A stretch of 64,000 bases of DNA, taken from contig NZ_JAANCN010000005.1 in the NCBI RefSeq assembly GCF_011326735.1, positions 124,001 to 188,000 of the forward strand. Reading direction: 5' to 3'. Every line of letters begins with the position of its first letter. Positions within the stretch are counted from its first letter, which is position 1. This stretch comes from Phycicoccus endophyticus. Its GTDB lineage: Bacteria; Actinomycetota; Actinomycetes; Actinomycetales; Dermatophilaceae. The notes under the pieces are model-generated. The model was not told where the DNA came from. It was given only the letters and a program-made list of their open reading frames with translations, and ran no database searches. Shown here piece after piece: positions 10,935 to 20,203 of the stretch. A program made the position numbers and the translations under genes.

Positions 10935-11059
10935 GCGTGCTCCTTCCCGACAGCGGACCCGTAGGGCGTGGGCATCGAGCGCCACGCCGGATGCATCGTA
11001 ACCGGGCGCCGGTCACGGCGAGGTCTCGATCTGCGGGAGCTCGCAGCGACACCCGCCGC

Positions 11060-11123
11060 TCAGCGCCGCGGCGCCTCGTGGAGCGCGCGCCTCAGCCCGT
11101 CGGGGCCTCGTGGAGCGCGCGCC
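11060..11123 (-). repeat. 32-bp tandem duplication across the radA stop codon
   Basis: Read on the minus strand, GCGCGCGCTCCACGAGGC plus 14 bases ending CTGAG occurs twice in direct succession, with about 28 of 32 positions identical. The first copy encodes the end of RadA (RALHEAPTG-stop) and the second lies just past the stop, where it would read RALHEAPRR-stop in another phase. It looks like a fairly recent local duplication. Confidence 0.8.
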
Positions 11124-12495
11124 CGACGGCCTCGGCGACCGTCGCGACCTCGAGCACCGCAAGCCCCTCCGGCACGGGACCACCGCCGAGGACGCCCGAG
11201 GGCACGACCGCCCGGGTGAAGCCGAGACGCGCGGCCTCGGCCAGCCGGCGATGGGCACCGGTGACCGGCCGCACCTCGCCGGCCAGGCCGACCTCACCGA
11301 AGGCCACGGTGCCGGTGGGCAGCGGGCGGTCGGTGATCGCGCCGGCCAGGGCGAGCGTGATCGCGAGGTCGGCGGCGGGCTCGGTGAGCCGGACCCCCCC
11401 GACGGTCGAGAGATAGGCGTCGCTGGAGCCGATGGGCGCCCGGGCCCGCTTGTCGAGCACGGCGAGGACCATGTTGACCCGGGCGGTGTCCAGCCCGCTC
11501 GTCGCCCGCCGCGGGGTCGCGAGCGTGGAGGCGGTGACGAGCGCCTGGACCTCGGTGACCAGCGGGCGGCGCCCCTCGAGGGTCACCGTGACGCAGGTGC
11601 CCGCGACCGCCGCGGTACGACCGGAGAGGAACAGCCCGCTGGGGTCGGCGAGCCCGACGACGCCGACGTCGGACAGGTCGAAGCAGCCGACCTCGTCGGT
11701 GGGGCCGTAGCGGTTCTTCACGGCCCGCACGAGGCGCAGCCGGGAGTGCCGGTCGCCCTCGAACTGCACGACGACGTCGACGAGGTGCTCCAGGACGCGG
11801 GGCCCGGCGATCGAGCCGTCCTTGGTCACGTGCCCGACGAGCAGCACGGCGATGCCTCGGGCCTTGGCGACCTGGATGAGGGAGGCGGCCACCTCGCGCA
11901 CCTGCCCGACGTTGCCGGCCGAGCCCTCGACCTCGGCACTGCTCACGGTCTGCACCGAGTCGACGACGAGCAGCTCGGGGCGCACCTGCTCGACCTGCCC
12001 GAGCACCGTGGCCAGGTCGGTCTCGCTCGCGAGGTAGAGCCCGCGCGCCATCGCCTCGATCCGCTCCGCCCGGGCCCGGACCTGCGCCGCCGACTCCTCG
12101 CCGCTGACGTAGAGCACGCGCCGCTCGCCGTGCTCGCCGGAGCGCGCCGCCCGCCCGGCGACGTCGAGCAGCAGGGTCGACTTGCCGATGCCCGGCTCGC
12201 CGGCGACGAGGACGACCGCGCCCGGCACGAGCCCCCCGCCGAGCACCCGGTCGAACTCGGCGACCCCGGTGGGGCGCGCCACGGCGTGCGTGACGTCGAC
12301 CTCGCCGATCGGCAGCGCCGGCCGCTCCGGGGTGGTCACGGCCACCGTGCGGGCGGTGACCGCACCGACCTCGGCCACGGTGGCCCACGCCTGGCACTCG
12401 CCGCAGCGGCCCACCCACTTGGCGGTCTGCCAGCCGCACTCGGAGCAGCGGTAGGCCGCCGCCCCCTTCGCCCGTCGCGCCGCCGTCCCAGCCAT
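11092..12495 (-). CDS. radA: DNA repair protein RadA (branch-migration helicase)
   Basis: 467 residues. Order: C4 zinc finger (C17, C20, C31, C34), RecA-like ATPase with Walker A GEPGIGKST (99-107), the RadA signature KNRYGP (260-265), and a Lon-protease-like C-terminal domain (LTEPAADLAITLALAGA...GEVGLAGEVRPV) that lacks a catalytic Ser-Lys pair, as in the family. It works with RecA on recombination intermediates. Start ATG 12495 places the zinc finger at the usual distance; longer frames upstream have no homology. Same strand as disA with 157 bases between, which hold part of the radA 3' duplication and no other gene. Confidence 0.96.
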   Translation of the reverse strand: MAGTAARRAKGAAAYRCSECGWQTAKWVGRCGECQAWATVAEVGAVTARTVAVTTPERPALPIGEVDVTHAVARPTGVAEFDRVLGGGLVPGAVVLVAGEPGIGKSTLLLDVAGRAARSGEHGERRVLYVSGEESAAQVRARAERIEAMARGLYLASETDLATVLGQVEQVRPELLVVDSVQTVSSAEVEGSAGNVGQVREVAASLIQVAKARGIAVLLVGHVTKDGSIAGPRVLEHLVDVVVQFEGDRHSRLRLVRAVKNRYGPTDEVGCFDLSDVGVVGLADPSGLFLSGRTAAVAGTCVTVTLEGRRPLVTEVQALVTASTLATPRRATSGLDTARVNMVLAVLDKRARAPIGSSDAYLSTVGGVRLTEPAADLAITLALAGAITDRPLPTGTVAFGEVGLAGEVRPVTGAHRRLAEAARLGFTRAVVPSGVLGGGPVPEGLAVLEVATVAEAVGRALHEAPTG

Positions 12496-12548
12496 GGCGC
12501 CCACGCTAGGCCCCGGGTCGGACAGCGGCGCGCAGGCGGGGCTCGCCG

Positions 12549-14300
12549 CTACGGGGTACCCGGGCCGCTCCCCCCGGTGCCGGGGCGCGCCGCCGGCGGC
12601 CGGCCGGCCTCGCCTGCGGTGCCGTCGTCGCCCGCCGCGGCCGCGACGCGCTCGCGCAGGTCGGGGGTGCGCGCGATGTGCCCGGCGATCTCGTCGGCCA
12701 GCAGGCGCCGCTCGGCACGCTCCATCCGGCCGTGCTCGCGCAGCAGCACCCGCGCGGTCGAGACGACCATCCCGATCATCACGAGGCTGAACGGCAGCGC
12801 GAGCAGGATCGCCGCGGTCTGCAGTGCGGTGAGCCCACCCCCTCCCGCGGTGAGCAGCGCGATGGCCACGGCACCCTCGAGCAGCGCCCACAGCACCCGG
12901 CTCCACGTCGGGGGCTCGGGGTCACCGCCGCTGGCGAGCATGTCGACGACGAACGAGCCGGAGTCGGAGGAGGTGACGAAGAAGACGACGACGAGCAGGA
13001 TCGCGACGACGCTGAGCAGCCCCGACCACGGCAGCCCCTCGAGCAGCTGGAAGAGCGCGCTGTCCTGGTCGACGCCGCCCTTGGCGTCGATGAACCCGCC
13101 CTCGCCGAAGATCTCCCGGTGGATGCCGGTGCCCCCGAAGACCGCGAACCACAAGAAGGTGACGACGGTCGGCACGAGGAGGACGCCGGTGACGAACTCA
13201 CGGACGGTGCGCCCCTTGGAGATCCGGGCGATGAAGACCCCGACGAACGGGGCCCAGCTCATCCACCATCCCCAGTAGAACGTCGTCCAGCCCGAGAGCC
13301 AGGAGGTGCCGTCCTCGCCCTGGAAGGAGAGGGTGCGGAAGGAGAGGGTGAAGAAGTTGGACACGTAGCTGCCGACCGAGGACACGAAGTCGCCGAGGAG
13401 GAAGACGGTCGGGCCGAGGACGAGGACGAGGAGCATCAGGGCCCCGGCGACGCCCATGTTGAGGTTGGAGAGGAACTTGATGCCCTTGTCGAGGCCGGTG
13501 ACCACCGACGTCGTCGCCATCGCGGTGATGCCGATGATGAGCAGCACGAGCAGCCCGGTGCCTGCCTTCCCCACGACCCCGAGGAACTCCAGGCCCGCGC
13601 CGACCTGCATGACGCCGAAGCCGAGCGAGGTCGCGACGCCGAAGAGGGTGCCGACGACGGCGATGACGTCGATCGCGTCACCGAGGCCGCCCTTGACCCG
13701 GTCGCCGAGCAGCGGCTCGAGGGCCCAGCGGATGGAGACCGGGCGGCCCTTGCGGTGGATCGCGTAGGCCATCGCCAGGCCGACGACGACGTAGATGCCC
13801 CAGGCGTGCAGGCCCCAGTGCAGGTAGGTGGCGTCGGTGGCCGCACGCGCCTTCTCGGCATCCGTGGGCCCGGTCCCGGGCGGGGGCGACGCGAAGTGGC
13901 TCAGCGGCTCGGCGACCCCCCAGAAGACCAGGCCGATCCCCATGCCGGCCGCGAAGAGCATCGCGAACCACGCGGTGAGCGAGAAGTCCGGCTTCTCGTC
14001 GTCCTTGCCGAGGACGACCCGGCCCATCGGCCCCAGCGCTGCCCACAGCGAGAAGGCGATGAAGCCGCTGACGATGAGGATGTAGTACCACCCGAGGTCG
14101 CCGACGACGGTGTCGTTGAGCGTGGTGAAGACCTTGCCGGTCCACCCCGGCGCCAGCAGGGCGAGGGCGACGAAGCCGACGATGATGCTCAGCGCGGGCC
14201 AGAAGACCCGCGGCGCGGTGATCCGCCGCGCGTCGCGGCCCGGCTCGGGGGGCACCTCCGCGTCGGGCACGCGGGGCTCGGGGTGGTCGGTGACGGACAC
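12549..14300 (-). CDS. BCCT-family betaine/carnitine/choline transporter
   Basis: 583 residues with about 12 membrane segments. The family signature region reads GWTTFYWGWWMSWAPFVGVF, followed by IARISKGRTVREF. The tryptophan-rich substrate box and the AMLFAAGMGIGLVFWGVAEP segment are also typical. These are Na+- or H+-coupled importers of quaternary amines used as osmolytes; which one is carried cannot be told. The hydrophilic tails (about 30 and 85 residues) may hold osmosensing parts. Start is GTG 14300, with GGAGGAGC 6 bases upstream. The gap to rplI holds the rplI terminator and probably this gene's promoter. Confidence 0.9.
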   Translation of the reverse strand: MSVTDHPEPRVPDAEVPPEPGRDARRITAPRVFWPALSIIVGFVALALLAPGWTGKVFTTLNDTVVGDLGWYYILIVSGFIAFSLWAALGPMGRVVLGKDDEKPDFSLTAWFAMLFAAGMGIGLVFWGVAEPLSHFASPPPGTGPTDAEKARAATDATYLHWGLHAWGIYVVVGLAMAYAIHRKGRPVSIRWALEPLLGDRVKGGLGDAIDVIAVVGTLFGVATSLGFGVMQVGAGLEFLGVVGKAGTGLLVLLIIGITAMATTSVVTGLDKGIKFLSNLNMGVAGALMLLVLVLGPTVFLLGDFVSSVGSYVSNFFTLSFRTLSFQGEDGTSWLSGWTTFYWGWWMSWAPFVGVFIARISKGRTVREFVTGVLLVPTVVTFLWFAVFGGTGIHREIFGEGGFIDAKGGVDQDSALFQLLEGLPWSGLLSVVAILLVVVFFVTSSDSGSFVVDMLASGGDPEPPTWSRVLWALLEGAVAIALLTAGGGGLTALQTAAILLALPFSLVMIGMVVSTARVLLREHGRMERAERRLLADEIAGHIARTPDLRERVAAAAGDDGTAGEAGRPPAARPGTGGSGPGTP

Positions 14301-14458
14301 GGTCTTGCTCCTCCGGGGACGGGGGTCTGGGAACTCGTTCGCCGCCCGACGCTAGCGGTGCGGGCCCGGTGTTGGCCAACCCCGGCGGGCCGTGGTCCCT
14401 GCCGGCGGGGGCGAACCCGTCGGGCGCAGCGGGCGGCGCCCGGGGCGTCGTCGCACGC

Positions 14459-14494
14459 ACGAGGGCCCCGGACCGCGGGGTCCGGGGCCCTCGT
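14459..14494 (-). terminator. rpsF-ssb-rpsR-rplI operon terminator
   Basis: Perfect 16-bp stem, ACGAGGGCCCCGGACC (14459-14474) with its complement 14479-14494 and a GCGG loop, 12 bases past the rplI stop. It closes the ribosomal operon before the BCCT gene. Confidence 0.88.
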
Positions 14495-14506
14495 CGGGCG
14501 CAGGCG

Positions 14507-14953
14507 TCAGCCGGCGACGACGTCGAGCGCGAGCGTGGCCTGCACCTCGGGGTGGAGGCGCACGCGCGCCGTGTGCGAGCCGACGTTCTTGATCGGCGTC
14601 GGCACCTCGATCCGGCGGCGGTCGAGCTGCGGCCCACCGGCGGCCTGGACCGCCGCGGCGATGTCGGCGGTGGAGACGGCGCCGAAGAGCCGCCCCTCGG
14701 AGCCGGCGTGCGCGGTGACCGTGACCGGGGAGGCCTCGAGGTTGCCCTTGATCGACTGCGCCTCCTCGAGGGAGCGCACGGCGCGGGTCTCGCGGGCCTT
14801 GCTGATCGCGTCGACCTGCTTCTGCCCGCCCTTGGTCCACGCGGTCGCGAGGCCACGCTTGAAGAGGAAGTTGCGGGCGTAGCCGTCCTTGACGTCGACG
14901 ACGTCACCGGCGGTGCCGAGGCCGGAGACCTCGTGGGTGAGGATGACCTTCAT
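14507..14953 (-). CDS. rplI: 50S ribosomal protein L9
   Basis: 148 residues, the normal length. N-terminal [28 protein letters not shown] contains the rRNA-binding GxxG and DGYARNFL segments (shown in part: [13 protein letters not shown]). It continues in the long connecting helix and the C-terminal domain ([16 protein letters not shown]). Last gene of the rpsF-ssb-rpsR-rplI operon, 26 bases after rpsR, and followed by a strong terminator. Confidence 0.98.
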   Translation of the reverse strand: MKVILTHEVSGLGTAGDVVDVKDGYARNFLFKRGLATAWTKGGQKQVDAISKARETRAVRSLEEAQSIKGNLEASPVTVTAHAGSEGRLFGAVSTADIAAAVQAAGGPQLDRRRIEVPTPIKNVGSHTARVRLHPEVQATLALDVVAG

Positions 14954-14979
14954 CGGTGTTCAGCTCCTTCGGCGACGGG

Positions 14980-15216
14980 TCAGCGGGACGAGCTGGAGTA
15001 GGGCAGCAGCGCCATCTCGCGCGCGTTCTTCACCGCGTTGGCGATGAGCCGCTGCTCCTGCACCGTGACGCCGGTGACCCGGCGGGCGCGGATCTTGCCG
15101 CGGTCGGAGATGAACTTGCGCAGCAGCGCGACGTCCTTGTAGTCGATGTTCTCGACCTTCGCCGCCTTGAGCGGGTTGGCCTTCTTCTTCGGCTTGCGAA
15201 TGGCGGGCTTGGCCAT
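14980..15216 (-). CDS. rpsR: 30S ribosomal protein S18
   Basis: 78 residues, [16 protein letters not shown]... with the S18 core [19 protein letters not shown] and [22 protein letters not shown]. There is no cysteine, so this is the zinc-free form. It partners S6 on the platform of the small subunit; the S6 gene is in the same operon. Confidence 0.98.
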   Translation of the reverse strand: MAKPAIRKPKKKANPLKAAKVENIDYKDVALLRKFISDRGKIRARRVTGVTVQEQRLIANAVKNAREMALLPYSSSSR

Positions 15217-15322
15217 CGTGGTGCTCTCCTTCTGCCGGCGACGCCGGCGGATGAGCCCCGGTCACCCGGGGATGGTGTCGGTCTGGTGTGTCGGGCGTCG
15301 GCGGGCGGGTGCCCGCCGCCGC

Positions 15323-15892
15323 TCAGAAGGGGGGTTCGTCGTAGCTCGGCGCCTGGCCCCAGCCGCCCTGCTGGCCACCCTGGGGCTGCTGCGGCGCCTG
15401 CTGGCCGCCGCCGTAGCCGCCCTGGCCGCCGCCACCCTGCTGGGGGGCGGAGCCACCGGTGGCCCACGGGTCGTTCTGCTGGGTGAAGCCGCCGCCACCG
15501 CCGCCGAAGCCTCCGCCGGACCCGCCGCGCTCGGCCTTGGTGACCTTGGCGGACGCGTACCGCAGCGACGGGCCGACCTCGTCGACCTCGAGCTCCATGA
15601 CGGTGCGCTTCTCGCCCTCCTTGGTCTCGTACGAGCGCGACTTCAGCCGGCCCGAGACGATGACACGGGTGCCCCGGTGGAGGGACTCGGCGACGTTCTC
15701 GGCCGCATCCCTCCAGATGGAGCAGCGCATGAAGAGGGTCTCGCCGTCCTTCCACTCGTTGGCCTGCCGGTCGAACATGCGCGGCGTGGACGCGACGGTG
15801 AAGTTGGCGACCGCCGCACCCGAGGGGGTGAAGCGGAGCTCGGGGTCGGCGGTGAGGTTGCCGATGATGGTGATGACGGTGTCGCCTGCCAT
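15323..15892 (-). CDS. ssb: Single-stranded DNA-binding protein
   Basis: 189 residues. The N-terminal OB fold is [18 protein letters not shown]...[23 protein letters not shown] Gly/Gln-rich disordered linker (about 118-180) follows, then the acidic tip SYDEPPF that docks partner proteins such as RecG, RecO or PriA. Sits between rpsF and rpsR as in most actinobacteria. Confidence 0.98.
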   Translation of the reverse strand: MAGDTVITIIGNLTADPELRFTPSGAAVANFTVASTPRMFDRQANEWKDGETLFMRCSIWRDAAENVAESLHRGTRVIVSGRLKSRSYETKEGEKRTVMELEVDEVGPSLRYASAKVTKAERGGSGGGFGGGGGGFTQQNDPWATGGSAPQQGGGGQGGYGGGQQAPQQPQGGQQGGWGQAPSYDEPPF

Positions 15893-15934
15893 GACGGGTG
15901 TCCCTTCGGGGGTCGTGGGCTGGTGACGGAGGGC

Positions 15935-16222
15935 TCAGGCGCCGGGGCGCAGGAGCTTGGTCCGCATGACGGACTCGTTGAGCCCGAGCTGGCGGTCGAG
16001 CTCCTTGGCCGTGGCCGGCTCGGCCGTGAAGCCGACGACGGCGTAGATGCCCTCGGCCTTCTTCTTGATCTCGTAGGCCAGCCGGCGCCGGCCCCAGACG
16101 TCGACCGTGTCGATGCTGCCACCGTCGGTGGTCACGACCTTGAGGAACTTCTCCAGCGAGGGCTGGACGGTCCGGTCGTCGAGCTCGGGGTCGAGGATGA
16201 CCATGAGTTCGTACTGACGCAT
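15935..16222 (-). CDS. rpsF: 30S ribosomal protein S6
   Basis: 95 residues, [20 protein letters not shown]..., with [20 protein letters not shown] and the C-terminal helix region [16 protein letters not shown] 16222 follows GGAGGCGG (a GGAGG core) and matches the family start; the open frame upstream is non-coding. First gene of the rpsF-ssb-rpsR-rplI operon. Its leader region to 16548 (326 bases) contains the inverted pair of 42-base repeat arrays and no gene. Confidence 0.98.
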   Translation of the reverse strand: MRQYELMVILDPELDDRTVQPSLEKFLKVVTTDGGSIDTVDVWGRRRLAYEIKKKAEGIYAVVGFTAEPATAKELDRQLGLNESVMRTKLLRPGA

Positions 16223-16418
16223 GCGCTCACCCGCCTCCTTCGGTCTCAAGCGGTCACGGTCTCTCCGTGACAGGAGGGTATGCGGTGCGGCCCGGGGCGC
16301 CGCGGAGTCGTCCACAGCCTGCCCGTCGGGCAACCGCCCCAGCGTACCGGGCCGGTGCCGTTCGGGCCCAATCCGCCGCCGGCCTCCCCTCCGGTGACCT
16401 CACCCCACCGTGCCTGAC

Positions 16419-16562
16419 GTGACCAATAGGTCACGTTGACGACAAGCCGGCGTGCCTGATGTGACCAATAGGTCACTTCGACGACACCTGACGTACCTGA
16501 CGTGACCTATTGGTCGATTGGGGAACGGGGCGGCGTACCTGACGTGACCTATTGGTCGATTG
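16419..16562. repeat. Four-copy array of the 42-base repeat, in two opposed pairs
   Basis: GTGACCAATAGGTCAC occurs at 16419-16434 and 16461-16476 (42 apart). GTGACCTATTGGTCGATTG occurs at 16502-16520 and 16544-16562 (42 apart). The first pair are perfect 6-bp-arm palindromes with a 4-base centre; in the second pair one arm is altered, as in the 8.8-kb copies. Read on the minus strand all four are followed by GYCAGGYAC. The array lies in the rpsF leader, and the last copy holds the stop codon of the gene at 16549. Confidence 0.95.
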
Positions 16563-17835
16563 AGGAACGGGCGGGGGCGGGGGTGGGGACGAGGGTCCAG
16601 GCGATCCAGGCGAGGCGGCCGACGGCGAGCAGGCGCAGCGCCAGGGCCGTCGCGTACCAGCCGGCGGGGAGACCGTGCGCGGGGTCGCTCGCGCTCGTCA
16701 GCCAGCCGAAGAGGGCGACGGCGTGGACCACCTCCGCGCCGGCCCACACGAGGTGGTCGCGCCACGGGACTCCGGCGAGCGCGACGAAGGGGACCAGCCA
16801 CAGCGCGCGCGCCGGCGGCAGGGCGGGCGCGGTGAGCAGCACCGGCACGAGAGCGACGAGGGCCACCTGCGCCACGCAGGGCCGCGGCCGACGCCGAGCC
16901 AGCAGGACCGCGAGCGCAGCGCCGAGCAGCAGGCCGAGCACGGCGAGGAGGACGACGTCGCGCGGCGCGAGCGGGTGGCCTGCCAGGGTCGGCACGAACC
17001 AGGGCGAGCCCGCCGCCGCTCCGGCCTGCGCCCAGGCGCGCACGGGGCGCAGCAGCAGCCCGAGGTCGACCGCAGCGACCGGCCCGACGACGAGCACGAG
17101 GGACACCCTGGCCGTGCCGAGCAGCCGGCGGCGTGGCGAGCGCAGCCCGGCGGGCGGCACGAGCGCCATCGCGAGCAGCGGGGCGAGCGCCAGCGGGCTG
17201 CCGAGGAGCGCGAGCGCGACGAGTACGCCGGCGAGGGTGACCCGCCGCCGGCTCCAGGCCCACACGGCGAAGACGGCGAGCGCGAGCGGGACGAGCTCGA
17301 CCGAGAGCAGGACGCCCAGCGCGACCACCGGGGAGAGCGCCAGCATGACCGGGTCCGCCCGGGGATGTCCGAGCGCCGTCCCGACGGCCACGACGAGCCC
17401 GGCGAGCAGCGCGGCCGCCACGACGGCCCACAGGACGAGCACCCAGCGCTGCTGGGCCAGACCCGATCCCGGGGCGAGCGAGCCGAGCAGCGCCGTCATG
17501 GCACCGGGGACGACGGGCAGCTGCACGTCGGTCCGGCCGGCGAGCCATCCGCCGACGCCGAGCCCGGCGTGGTCCTCGACGAACGAGGTCATCAGCGGCG
17601 AGGCGCACTGGCGCCACACCGGCGCCCTGCCCTGCCAGCCGTTGCTCGCGCAGGCGGCCTGGCGCAGCGCGGCGAGGACGAGCGGCAGCCCGAGGAGCAG
17701 GACCACCGGTGCCAGCCCGGCCACCCCGCGGGCCGCCGCGGGGGCGTAACGCCCACGGGGGCCCCCGAACGGCCCCAGCAGCCGGTCCGTCAGCAGGCGG
17801 TGCCGGGTCGCTCGCTGGTCGCTCGACGCGGACAC
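16549..17835 (-). CDS. Polytopic membrane protein, GT87/DUF2029-like (Rv0051-type)
   Basis: 428 residues with about ten hydrophobic segments and short loops, in the position of Rv0051 between the ponA-type PBP and rpsF. Position and topology suggest a polyprenyl-phosphate-sugar-dependent glycosyltransferase of the GT87-like kind. No catalytic motif is clear, so the activity is an inference from context. Start is GTG 17835, 13 bases past the PBP stop; a longer open frame upstream is the antisense of PBP low-complexity codons. The last residues, SSIDQ-stop, are encoded by a 42-base repeat unit, so the repeat has defined the C-terminus. Confidence 0.6.
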   Translation of the reverse strand: MSASSDQRATRHRLLTDRLLGPFGGPRGRYAPAAARGVAGLAPVVLLLGLPLVLAALRQAACASNGWQGRAPVWRQCASPLMTSFVEDHAGLGVGGWLAGRTDVQLPVVPGAMTALLGSLAPGSGLAQQRWVLVLWAVVAAALLAGLVVAVGTALGHPRADPVMLALSPVVALGVLLSVELVPLALAVFAVWAWSRRRVTLAGVLVALALLGSPLALAPLLAMALVPPAGLRSPRRRLLGTARVSLVLVVGPVAAVDLGLLLRPVRAWAQAGAAAGSPWFVPTLAGHPLAPRDVVLLAVLGLLLGAALAVLLARRRPRPCVAQVALVALVPVLLTAPALPPARALWLVPFVALAGVPWRDHLVWAGAEVVHAVALFGWLTSASDPAHGLPAGWYATALALRLLAVGRLAWIAWTLVPTPAPARSSIDQ

Positions 17836-17848
17836 GGTGCCCGGTGCG

Positions 17849-20065
17849 TCAGCCGCCGTCGCCCGCGGACGACGACACCGACGGCGACTCCAGCGTCGGG
17901 CTCGGCGAGCTCGCCGTCGTGCTCGGCGCTGACGTCGTGCTCGGTGGGGCGGACGAGCTGCTCGGCGGCGCCGACGTCGTGCTCGGCGGGGCCGACGAGC
18001 TGCTCGGCGGCGCCGACGTCGTGCTCGGCGGGGCCGACGTCGTGCTCGAGGGGGCCGAGGTCGTGCTCGGAGCCTCGGGCGCCGGCGGCGAGGCGTCCTC
18101 GTTGATGTGCGCCGGCGCCGGGAACTGCTCGATGTCGGTGCCCTCGAGCGCCGCGCGCATGTAGGCCGTCCAGATCCGCACCGGGTAGGTGCCGCCGGTG
18201 ATGTTCCCCGACGTCGGCAGGTCCTGCATGGCCAGCTGGTTGCCCTTCTTGTCCGAGCGGTAGAGCCCGACCGCCGTGGCCAGCTGGGGGACGTAGCCGT
18301 CGAACCACGCCGAGCGCAGCGACTCCGAGGTGCCGGTCTTCCCCGCCGCGGGGCGTCCGAGGTACTCACCGGCGTAGGCCGCGGTGCCCCCGAGGAGCGG
18401 CTGCTGCATCGCCTCGATGACGTCGTCCATGAGGTCCTTGTCGAAGACCTGCTTGGTCTTGGGCTCGGCCTTGATCACCGGTGCCGAGCTGTTGGGGAAG
18501 GTCACCTTCTTGACGAGGTAGGGCTCCGCCCGCACGCCCTCGGCCGCGATCGTGGCGTAGGCGTTGGCCATCTCCATGACGTCGACCGAGTCGGTGCCGA
18601 GGACGTTGGCCATGTTCGGCGTCAGCTCGGAGCGCACGCCGGCCGTCTGGGCGGCCTTCATCGTGTTCTCCGCCCCGGCGAGGATGTTGAGCTGGGCGAA
18701 GACGGTGTTGACCGAGTGGCCGGTGGCGGTCAGCAGGTTGATCTGGCCGAACTGCTCGTCGTTGTAGTTCTTCACCCGCCCGTCGCCGGTCGCGTAGTCG
18801 GCCTCACCCGTGCTCGAGAACTCGTCGAAGTACTGCGGGCTGGCGCCGTTGAAGGTCGAGGCGGTGCTCACCTCGCCCGACTGCAGCGCCGCGATGAGGG
18901 TGAAGATCTTGAACGTGGACCCGGCCTGCATCGTGGCCTGTGTCGCGTTGTTGAACTGGCGCTCGGCGTAGTCCTTGCCCCCGTAGAGGGCCACGACCGC
19001 GCCGTCACCGGGCACGATGGAGACCAGCCCCTCGTGCACGTCCTTCTCCTGCGGCGACTCGGCGTCGACGGCGTCGACCGCGTCCTGCTGGCGGTCCTTG
19101 TCGATCGTCGAGACGACCTTGAGCCCGCCACGCTGGATGTCGGACTCGCTGAGCTTGTAGGTGTCGACCAGCTCGCGCTTGATGACGTCGACCGCGTACC
19201 CGGAGGTCCCACCGAGCTGCTTGGGCCGGTACTTCTTCACCTTGGGGAAGGTGGCCTTCTGCCGCTCCTGCGAGGTCAGCCACCCCTGGTCGACCATGGC
19301 GTCGAGGATGTAGTCCGATCGCTGCTCGGCGTTGGTGCGCTGCTCGTCCCCGAGGGTGGGGTCGTAGAGCGAGGGACCCCGGACCACGGCGGCCAGCAAC
19401 GCGGCCTGGGCCGGCCCCAGGTCCTTGGCGTGCTTGCCGAAGTAGCTCTCCGAGGCGGTCTCGATGCCGTAGGCCCCGCGGCCGTAGTAGATGGTGTTGA
19501 GGTAGTTCTCGAGGATCTGGTCCTTGGACTGCTGCTTGTCGATCTTCAAGGAGATGAGGATCTCCTTGGCCTTGCGGCTCAGCGTGCGGTCCTGGGTGAG
19601 GAAGTAGTTCTTCACGTACTGCTGGGTGATCGTCGAGCCGCCCTGGGTCGCCTTGCCGCCCTTGACGGCCACCCACACGGCGCGGGCGATGCCGGTCGGG
19701 CTGATGCCGCTGTTCTGGTAGAAGTCGCGGTCCTCGGCGGCGAGGATCGCGTGCTGCATGTTCGGCGAGATCTCGCTGAGCGGCACCGACTCCCGGTTGC
19801 CGCCCTCGTCGGAGAGCCGGGCCATCTCGGTCTTGCCGTCGGAGTAGTAGACGATGCTCGCCTGGGCGGTGACCATCTCGTTCGGCTTGGGGATGTCGGT
19901 CAGTGCGTAGGCGAGGGCGACCCCGGCGACCCCGAGGACGAACACGCCGAGCACCCCCCACAGGCCCCGCTTGAGCCAGACCCGGCGACGGGACGTGGTG
20001 GACGTGCGCGAGCGGGCCGATCGGCGCGTGGCCTCGGCGCGGGAACGGGGCTGTCGTGGGCTCAT
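17849..20065 (-). CDS. ponA: Bifunctional class A penicillin-binding protein (PonA type)
   Basis: 738 residues. Basic cytoplasmic tail (1-34), one membrane helix (35-57), GT51 glycosyltransferase domain with catalytic E111 in AAEDRDFY and the QGGSTITQQ motif (141-149). The transpeptidase domain has S383-TFK, S451-V-N and KTG 576-578. It polymerises and cross-links peptidoglycan outside the membrane. The tail (about 660-738) is a Ser/Thr/Pro/Ala repeat encoded by 42-base DNA repeats. ATG 20065 gives the usual tail length. Neighbours on both sides match the Rv0050/ponA1 locus. Confidence 0.95.
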   Translation of the reverse strand: MSPRQPRSRAEATRRSARSRTSTTSRRRVWLKRGLWGVLGVFVLGVAGVALAYALTDIPKPNEMVTAQASIVYYSDGKTEMARLSDEGGNRESVPLSEISPNMQHAILAAEDRDFYQNSGISPTGIARAVWVAVKGGKATQGGSTITQQYVKNYFLTQDRTLSRKAKEILISLKIDKQQSKDQILENYLNTIYYGRGAYGIETASESYFGKHAKDLGPAQAALLAAVVRGPSLYDPTLGDEQRTNAEQRSDYILDAMVDQGWLTSQERQKATFPKVKKYRPKQLGGTSGYAVDVIKRELVDTYKLSESDIQRGGLKVVSTIDKDRQQDAVDAVDAESPQEKDVHEGLVSIVPGDGAVVALYGGKDYAERQFNNATQATMQAGSTFKIFTLIAALQSGEVSTASTFNGASPQYFDEFSSTGEADYATGDGRVKNYNDEQFGQINLLTATGHSVNTVFAQLNILAGAENTMKAAQTAGVRSELTPNMANVLGTDSVDVMEMANAYATIAAEGVRAEPYLVKKVTFPNSSAPVIKAEPKTKQVFDKDLMDDVIEAMQQPLLGGTAAYAGEYLGRPAAGKTGTSESLRSAWFDGYVPQLATAVGLYRSDKKGNQLAMQDLPTSGNITGGTYPVRIWTAYMRAALEGTDIEQFPAPAHINEDASPPAPEAPSTTSAPSSTTSAPPSTTSAPPSSSSAPPSTTSAPPSSSSAPPSTTSAPSTTASSPSPTLESPSVSSSAGDGG
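17931..18075. repeat. 42-base coding minisatellite in the PBP C-terminal tail
   Basis: Units 17931-17972 and 17973-18014 are nearly identical, followed by a partial third unit. Each encodes 14 residues of the type SAPPSTTSAPPSSS. This is unrelated in sequence to the intergenic 42-base repeats. Slippage here would change tail length by whole 14-residue steps without a frameshift. Confidence 0.85.
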
Positions 20066-20203
20066 GGACTTCCGGGGACGGGGGCAGGGGACGACGCGGC
20101 GCCGGCGGCCGCGTCCATCGGTCAGTATGACCGCGCTGGCTGGGAATCCCCCAACCCGGCCCGTCGGGCCGCCCGGCGGGTCGGGAACCCGCCGCCTCTC
20201 CCT

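Noticed and set aside
16419-16476. CRP/GlxR operator (TGTGA-N6-TCACA)
   Set aside because: The half-sites GTGA...TCAC fit, but the spacer is 8 rather than 6 bases and the centre CCAATAGG is invariant, as are the flanks, which a CRP site does not need.
16502-17749. Plus-strand frame starting in the 42-base repeats (MTYWSIGERGG...)
   Set aside because: It is antisense to the membrane protein gene and its start is just the repeat read in one frame; no homology.
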